The position numbers were made by a program, and so were the translations under genes. From NCBI RefSeq assembly GCF_018687715.1, contig NC_056753.1:11538501-11602500 (forward strand): a DNA stretch of 64,000 bases, written 5' to 3'. Numbering within the stretch: the first letter of the stretch is position 1; each line of letters opens with the position of its first letter. The notes below the pieces were generated by a model, which searched no databases, had not been told where the DNA came from, and worked only from the letters and a program-made list of their open reading frames with translations. Of the stretch, positions 40,101-49,100 are shown piece by piece. Source of the stretch: Carya illinoinensis (lineage: Eukaryota > Streptophyta > Magnoliopsida > Fagales > Juglandaceae).

Positions 40101-43100
40101 AGTGCTTTAGTTGTAAAGCCTTTGGTCATATTGCTCGTGATTGTTCTCAGAAGTTATGTAACCATTACAAGAAGCAAGGCCATATCATCTCTGCTTGTCC
40201 CATTCGACCTAAAAGTAAGTAGGGAACTACTTATAATGCCTCGGTTAGTGCCTCCAGTTCTGCTGCTTTGCCTGCTGCCTCGCAGGTTGTTCCTACTCCT
40301 GCTTTTCCAGCCATAGCAAAACCAAACACCCTCACTCCTGAAATGGTACAACAGATAAATATACATGGTAAGAATTAGCATTTATTATATGCGGTAATAG
40401 TGCACGAAGGACAGGCTCGACGAGGACATTGGGAATTTAAGGGGGGGAGATTGTGATACCCCCCATATGATAAAGATAAGGGTAGGTGGTGTATGGCATT
40501 TCACATTGCTTAGGAAGGAGAAGTTATTGCTCTTTATAAGGTTTCAATATTGACTAGTCTTTTTGGAGTATAGGCCATATGATTTGGGTCTTCCATTAGG
40601 GTGTTATAATTTGACAAACTAAGGTGCCCACAGTGGGATTTTTTTTTTTTTTTTTCCCCGCTTGGATGGCCTCCTTGGGCAAGATCCTCATCATGGATAA
40701 TTTAAGATAAAATCGCATCATTGTCATACATTGGTGTTGTATGTGCAAAAAGATTGGAATTTTGTACACTATTGTTTACTTTATTAGGAGATAGTTAGAG
40801 CCTTGTGGGATTGAATTTTTGGTGTAGAGTTGGGCTGGCTTGGGTTATGTCAAAGGATTGTAGACCTCTTTTCAAGTTGGAGAAGTTTATACGGCAGCTT
40901 ACAAATTGTAAAAGTGTGGAAGATGGTTCTATCTACCTAGTGTGGTGTGTTTAGTGGGAACGAATGATAGAATATTTGAGGATCGAGATCAGACAACATA
41001 AGAATTTAAAACTTTCCCCTTCAATGCTTTGTTTCTTTGGGCAATTGCTATAAATTTTAATGACCTTAGTTATCGTTTTCTTGTATCTTTTTCTATTTCT
41101 AATTAGTTGTTCCTCTTGTATAGTTCTTGTGTACTTGGGCTATTTCTTTTATGTTTTTTAATAAAAAAATTTTATTAATTTTTAAAAAAGGGAAAAATAA
41201 AAACTCAATCCTTCCTCTCTAAGAAAATCGCACTGCATCGACTGAGGAAGTTATAGCCTTTTAAAGGACAGCTTACATGACTGAAAAAGAAGAAGCATCT
41301 CATCCATATTTTCCCATAAGAATGTTGATTGAAAGGCATAAGTTGATGCAAAGCTGTTGATTAGAAACAAAAATGTGTCCGATGCGTATCCAACTTGGAA
41401 TTAATCTAAAATCAAACCAATTGTCTATGAATGTTGTTTTATGATTATTTGTTTGTGTATTTCTTTAGATAACTTATAATGAAAAAAAAATCCCAAAATT
41501 ACCTGTGGGAACCATATTTGTAATTTATAGGTGAGAATGGTCACAGGAGACAATCTTCAAACAGCGAAAGCAATAGCTTTGGAGTGTGGGATACTTGCTT
41601 CAAGTGAGGAAGCTACTGAGCCTAACATTATTGAGGGAAGAAAATTCCGTGCATTATCTGAGAAAGAAAGAGAAGAACTTGCCAAGAAAATTGCGGTATG
41701 GTTCAAGTAGAATGGTTTTTCTATATTAATTTGCAGGATGTTCATTAAGTATAAATTAACCCCCGCCCCCTTAAAAAAAAAAAAAAAAAAAAAAAAAAGA
41801 AACGGTCGCGCGCTCTTGATTGCAAACTAGAAATATTCCTTAATTACTTAGTTTCGTGGAATATACTATGTTGTAATAGATCATTTGTGGCTGATGTATA
41901 GGTGATGGGTAGGTCTTCTCCTAATGACAAGCTCTTGCTTGTGCAAGCACTTCGTAAGGGGGGAGAAGTTGTTGGTGTAACAGGAGATGGCACCAATGAT
42001 GCTCCTGCACTTCATGAGGTTTGGCTTCTTTATCAAGATATTCATTTAAGTAGCTTTGAATTTTTATGTCCTTTTTTTTTAACCTTAAAGGCATGCGAAA
42101 GTGGCTCATAAATAACGGCAAGTTATGAAGATATACATGCTGTCAGAATGTAAATTCAAAGTTGTTTGGATTGAGATATATCTCACTAGGAAATTTCTCA
42201 TTACATGGATATGAAGATATACATGCCCAGTGTCTGATTTGTAAACACAATCAGTATCCTATCTGTGTATTAATCCCGCATTTAATGCTACAAGTGCATA
42301 TTGTTTGTGTGAATGGGAGAAGCCCAGCATGTATCTTATACCAATTAATATTCCTAGCCATAAGAACACGTCTAGTTGCATCAGAAATCATAGATGTTTA
42401 TTCAACTTGAGATTTTTACAATTCAAAAGTGTAACCATAAGTGTGCGTAAAGCATAGATTCGGATATATTTGAAGTAAGACTTTGACAAAAATGTCCAAG
42501 ATTCTGAACGTATTGGGCTTGTGTTCATGTGCATTTTGCCATTGTGTAAGCAATTTCTTGCTGTTCCTGTTGTAGTTCGAAAATTTTTATTTACTACACT
42601 TTCCATTATCACAAGAATGACTTCCTCATCATAGTTGATCACATTTATACCATTTGGACTATAGGCAGATATTGGTCTTTCTATGGGCATTCAAGGAACT
42701 GAAGTAGCAAAGGAAAGTTCAGATATTATTATCTTGGATGATAATTTTGCTTCTGTTGTAAAGGTCAGTGGGCATCTTATCATTTGTACTTTATACAGGT
42801 ATTATTAGATAGTGGTTAAATCATCTTTACCATCTTTACATTGAATACCGTTTCTCCTTTTAGCAATAATATACTTAACCATTCTCAATTCTTCAATTAT
42901 CTATTCAATGAATTTGGTGTTGCTGTAGATGCATGTTCATTTTTGGATATTAAATTGATATGAATTAGTACACGGGATAGTTTTGAGAGGATTTACATGT
43001 AGGAAGCAGGGATAACCTAAAGAGAAGTGCAGATCTACAAAGGTATCTTACAAAAGCAAACTTACAAATGGATGTGATTCAATGTGAGACGTTAGGTCAA

Positions 43101-46100
43101 TAAAAGGAGCTCTACAATCTAGTGCACCACATTTAGCCACATCATTTTGTAAGTTTAATTTTGTGGGATTTCTTTGTAGACTAAGCATTTCTCTACCTCA
43201 AGAGGGTCTCGATATCAATGTTGGATGGATATCGGAACATATATACAGTTTCGAAAGACAGATTCATGCATGTGTGTTTTAATTCTTAAGTGGCTTGATA
43301 AAAAATGTGGAAAACGTAAACTAGTGTAAGGGCACACCAGATTACAGTTTTTTTGGATAATAGTTTCTGGTTATGGGGCAATGAAAACCGTTGTATGATA
43401 TTTCTTGGAGAATGATGTCTTGCCTTCTATTCACCCATACATGAAAATCCTCTTCTGCAAGTTGTTTCTCTCCATCCAGCATTAAAACCCCTACAATAAA
43501 TTTTTAACTTTGAATTATCGGGAGCCTGAAAACGGGTTTCACTTACCGAAGGATCACTGGCTGAATAACTCAAAACTCCCACTTTCTCCTCCTATCCCTC
43601 TTGATGTTGGCTTCTAGATGTGGTCTAATTTGCTTCCCTTACATATGGTACCAAAAGGCTCAAAACTTAATGATATGTTGAAGAATCCTCTCTCAAAATT
43701 TTGTGCTCCATGAATCAGGAAATAGAAAAGAGAATTTAGGTTTGGTAGGTTTGGCTTGAGGGGGATGGCTCGGGTTGGATCTCTTGAAGATATTTTCTGC
43801 CTCTTTTTCTCTCAATATGGTGGGATGGCGTGTGATAAAATTGGAGGCTGAAGGTCTTATTTATAGGAGAATAGGTTAGGGTTAGGACTTCCTAGCTTAA
43901 GTAGGAATAACTTGCCCACTCCATGCATGGCCTGCTAGGTAACCAGTACATGGTCAATGGGTTTTTCAATTTGTTGTCCCTTCGAAAATACTCTCACATT
44001 AAAAATTTCAAGTTTCTATATAAATCATTTGATGTTTATTTAAAATCCATGCAAAAATCATCTTTACAATTAAATGTTCTAGGGTTGACCTAAAACTTTA
44101 ATTAGTTACAAATTCAATTCTTTTCTTGCTTGATTCGTAAAACAACCTTTTTTTGGAATTGATGTATAATATAAAGCCCTACCCTGCACTTAGTTTCCTA
44201 TTCCAGTACTCTCCCCTTTCTTGAAAATCATTCATAATCCAAATGTTTCTTAACAGGCATCTAAACCATAACCTTTATTTTTGTGGTGTGAATGCATTTA
44301 TAATGTTAAAACATGCTTAGATTGGGCGTGTTATAACCAGACTTGTTAATCTGTTGTTGGTTCAATCAGCTTGGAAGTAATTGCTATTTTGAAATTCTCC
44401 TATCAGTTCATTTGTGTAAGGGATCCATGTTAAGATGGTTTCAAAATTTACTGTCAACCTTTTTATAATTCTTGTTGGGGAGAGGGACTGGTTGTGCTAC
44501 AATTTAACAGCCTAAGCTTCTGGATGGGGACTCTGTTGAGTTTACTGATTATTTATTATCCCATCAAGGAATAAGTAGCTGCCTCTTTCACATGGGGTTT
44601 ATCACTATGGTCTCAGGTAAGTCATGTGATGTTATATATGATCCAATGAGTCCAGTGCAAATACCTTGTAGATTTTTGGTGACTAATAATAAGTTATGTT
44701 GCACATATTTTCTTTATAATTTTTCCTCTCCTTTATGTGATTGAATATGGTAGAAAAGTTATAGCAATCCCCAATCTCTCGTATTTGTAATGTGTATGGA
44801 TTTTCTTTATTTACTCTGGCTAGGTTGTCCGCTGGGGACGTTCTGTATATGCAAATATTCAGAAATTTATTCAATTCCAGCTCACCGTTAACATCGCAGC
44901 TCTTGCGATTAATGTTGTGGCGGCAGTATCCTCTGGTGATGTTCCTTTAAATGCAGTGCAGGTTCTTCTCTCTCTCTCTCTCTCCCTCCCTCTCTAACCC
45001 TCAGATAGTGGGTACTGTAATAATTGGTTATGAGCTTGCTTTGAGCATTCTCAAATATGACATGTGGACCGGACGAAGAATCTTTTTTTTTTTAGATAGA
45101 TAATAAAAAACTTTATTCCAAGTAAATAGGCATAGCCAAGTACACAGGATGTATACAACTGAGTACACCTAAATACATGGTAAAGCAAAACAGAACTAAA
45201 ATAAAACATTACAAATGTTCCCATCCCTTGCAAGATTCTTCACCCAAAAACTTAAAGTGCTAAAGAAAAAATCCCTAAACTCCCCTATAGAACATTCACA
45301 ATCTTCAAAACACCTTCCATTTCTTTCTAGCCATAAGCACCAAAACAAACATAATGGAATCATCCTCCACACTGCTGTACTGCCTCTACATCCCTCTGAA
45401 CCTTGCCAGCAAGTCAAAAAATCCACCACATGCATAGGCGTCACCCAAGCAATGCCTACCCTTGCTAAATCTAATTCCACAATATTGTCGCCACCTCGCA
45501 GTGAAGAAAAAGATGGTTAACAGAATCACCATCCTTACACATAAAACACCAGTCAACCACAAATAAACCTCTCTTCCTCAAATTATCTGTGATTAATCGC
45601 AAGAGACACCAAACGAAGAAATGCAACCTTGGCAGGCACCTTTGCCCTCCAAATACATTTCCAGGGATAGTCTTTAACTCCCTGACTAATTAATGCCTTA
45701 TAAAAAGATTTTACAGTGAATCTGGAGTTATTTGTTTGCAACCACAGCAGGCTGTCCCTCTCTATTCTGATCAATTTTCATATCATATAATCTTCCCAAA
45801 AAATCAGATACCTCACCTTCACATCTCTGTTGAAATCCACATTCCACTTAAGCATATTATTAGAAATCTTATGAGACTCAGCCACTGCAACCCCTTTATC
45901 TCTAGCAATCCTAAATAAATTAGGATAAATGTACTTAAGAGCTGAATCCCCACACCAAGCATCATGCCAAAAATAAATATTTGCCCCATCCCCCATTTTA
46001 AATTTTATGTTTTTAATAAAATCCCCCCATACTAACCGGATGGACTTCCACAAGCCCACCCCATACACCCCCTTAACTTGATTTGTGCACCAGCTCCCCC

Positions 46101-49100
46101 ACATCCTCCCATATTTAATATCCACAATTTGTCTCCATAATGAATTACTCTCAAAATGGTACTTCCAAAGCCATTTCCCGAGTAGAGCTTTATTGAAAGG
46201 TTTTAAATTTCTCCCACCCAAACCTCTACATGAAACTGGTTGACAAACCTTATTCCAATTCTCCAAATTAAATTTTCTTTCCTCCCCATAACCATCCCAC
46301 AAGCAATTTTGAAAAATCCTCTCTATTTTTTTTTTTTTTTTTGCAGCCCCTGCGGGTAAAGGAAAAGGAGAAAGGAAATATATCACATATGGGGAGATTA
46401 GACCAAGTACTCTTAATCAATGTAACTCTTCCCCTTTTTGATATATAGAGTTTCTTCCAACCCGATAGCCGCCTCCCAATTTTCTCAATGACCCCGTCCC
46501 ATATGGAAAGTGATTTATGAGGAGCACCCAAAGGTAATCCAAGATATTTCAAAGGTAAAGAGGCAACCTTACATCCCAAGATATTAGCCAAATCAAAAAT
46601 ATTCCTGACCATACCCACTGGAACAATTTCAGACTTAGATAGGTTAATTCTAAGTCCTGTAACAGCTTCAAAACAGAGGTCCAAAATATATGCATTTATC
46701 AGTACTTTTGGCACGAGCATTCTCGGAAAATTTCAGTTTCTGATGAATATACTGACAAAACCTTCTTTTTTTCATACCATTGTTTTATTCCTAGAATAGA
46801 TTGTTGGGCCCCACACTCTATTAGTTCCTTCACATCAATGTGTTTTGTCAATCTTAAGATGATTACATGATCTCAGTGCATAAAAAATTTGGAATACACA
46901 AAGAGCTGGCAAAGATGGAACAATTGAAATTTAAGTTTATCTTCTATATATATAGATATATGTATATATATGTATGTATATATCTATTTCCTGATCTTTC
47001 GATATCACAATGAGCTATAAATGCTTTTATTTGTTCATTTTTCACTGGGGAAGTTTTCAAGTACACAACATCTGGCACATAATCTTTCACCATAATTTAG
47101 TACTCTGGGTTTTATTGGTTGTCTATGCCACCATGAAGTTGGATTGCTTGCAGTTGGCCAATTTTTATGTCATCGCTCAATTGTCCCTTCAAGTTACCAA
47201 GAATGAAATTTCCATGTGTCTCTTTGCTACAGCTTCTATGGGTTAATCTAATAATGGATACTCTTGGAGCACTTGCTTTGGCTACAGAACTACCAACCGA
47301 CCACCTTATGCATAGATCACCAGTTGGCCGAAGGTTTGTGCTAATGTTCTTTACTGATTATGTAGTTATATAGTTATAGATTCAGTGCTTTTCAAGTTCT
47401 ATGTAGTTTGGTTTCATGATATTTTTAATGTTATGGCCATGATATCTGTTTTATAAATTTTAGTTCATATTGTTGTCAGTTTAGGGCCGAATGCTTTGGC
47501 CTTGAGAGTTCTGTATGTTATATAATCTTTACAAAAAATTCTATACATGGAAACAAATAAGTATATGCCTAATTCTAGCCCTATACATGGAAGCTATAAT
47601 CTGTCAAATGGTAACAAGAGAAATAAGGAAAGAGTTGTATAAGGAAAGAATAATGAACAATAATGGACAGCGTTGCTGTCCATTAACAGTTTGGACACTT
47701 GGAGTATCTCAAAATTTTGTGAATAGTAGTAAAATGGTTTGAGTGAAGATATTTTATGGGTTTTTGGGAAAGACGAGAGAAAAAGTTGAACAAAAATATT
47801 ATAAAGTTAAAACATTGTTTGAATATTATTTTATAGTATTATTTTTGTTTTAAAGTTTGTAAAAGTTGTTTTGATTTTTGTTTTGAATTATGATTAGATA
47901 ATGTTTAGATGAAAAAGTTGAAAATTTTTTGTGTTTGAGTGACGTTTGGAAATGAAATTATGATAAGTTTTGAGAATTTTGAGAATTCTCATAATGCCCA
48001 AACATGCCCTTAATGTAGGTTTTGCCTGTACTTGTTAAATACTCAGGGTGATTACCCTTATAAATATTTCAAGACAAATGGCTTTTTACATACTGTTCAT
48101 TATCACAATGGTTTCTTGAGGAAGCAGGATCCATGTTATGGTTAAATTGATTTCCAAATGTTTGATTCCACAATCTGCAGGTCTACTGATTTGGCTTGGC
48201 TTTCTGAACCATTATGAATAATTATGAATTTTCATCATTCTCGGACTAGTGCATTATTAAGCTGAGTGCTTTTTCTGTTAGGAGAGGATGGAAAGGAGGT
48301 GTAGAATCATAGCCCATTCTGTTTTAATTTCTTTTCCTCTCTTTACCCTCCCTTAATTCGTGCTTGTTTTAGAACTATGGGGTTTAGGATCTCTTTAGTA
48401 AATTAAAACTGGAGAAGCCTCATGTAGATATTTGAATGCTTTTTCTATATTTGTATGATCATATTGTCTACTTGACCCACTATTTAAGTCATATGATTTG
48501 GAGTGATGAGATATCTCGTGTCTATTTTCCCAGGGAACCTCTTATAACTAATGTCATGTGGAGGAACCTAATCATTCAGGTATCTGTTCTCAATGAGCTT
48601 TATTTTATTGGAAGATAGCACCACATAAAATGTGTAATAAATTTCTGTTCTGTTCTACTTATATACTTGACATTGCAGGCCGTGTATCAAGTTAGCATTC
48701 TCCTTGTTCTCAACTTCTGTGGCACGAGTATTCTTCATCTTGACAATGTAGAAAATCCAACTCAAGTGAAGAACACTGTGATATTCAATGCATTTGTCCT
48801 TTGCCAAGTAAGTAATTCATTCCCGCGCCCATGGGGGGATATTGAGAGTGTGACTGTCTGAGGAAAAGAACCATAATTGGGTTCTCATTCCAATAACCAG
48901 TTATTTATACTAGCCTAAGATAGGTACAATAAAGTCGTGTGAAAGGTGCTAATAGATTCTTCCTTTTACAAAGTATATTCTAAGTTGTGACAAAGATATT
49001 TCGCTTGCAATCATGTTATCGGGCCAGTTGTGTGCAATGTTAATTGCCGCCTTATTTTCATAGTACCATCTTACGGTATCATTAGAGTCATACCCTTCTT

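Noticed and set aside
45042..46730. 'gagcattctc' on both sides of the reverse LINE as target duplication
   Set aside because: The left copy is about 30 bp away from the poly-T end, so it does not sit where a duplication should be; probably chance.
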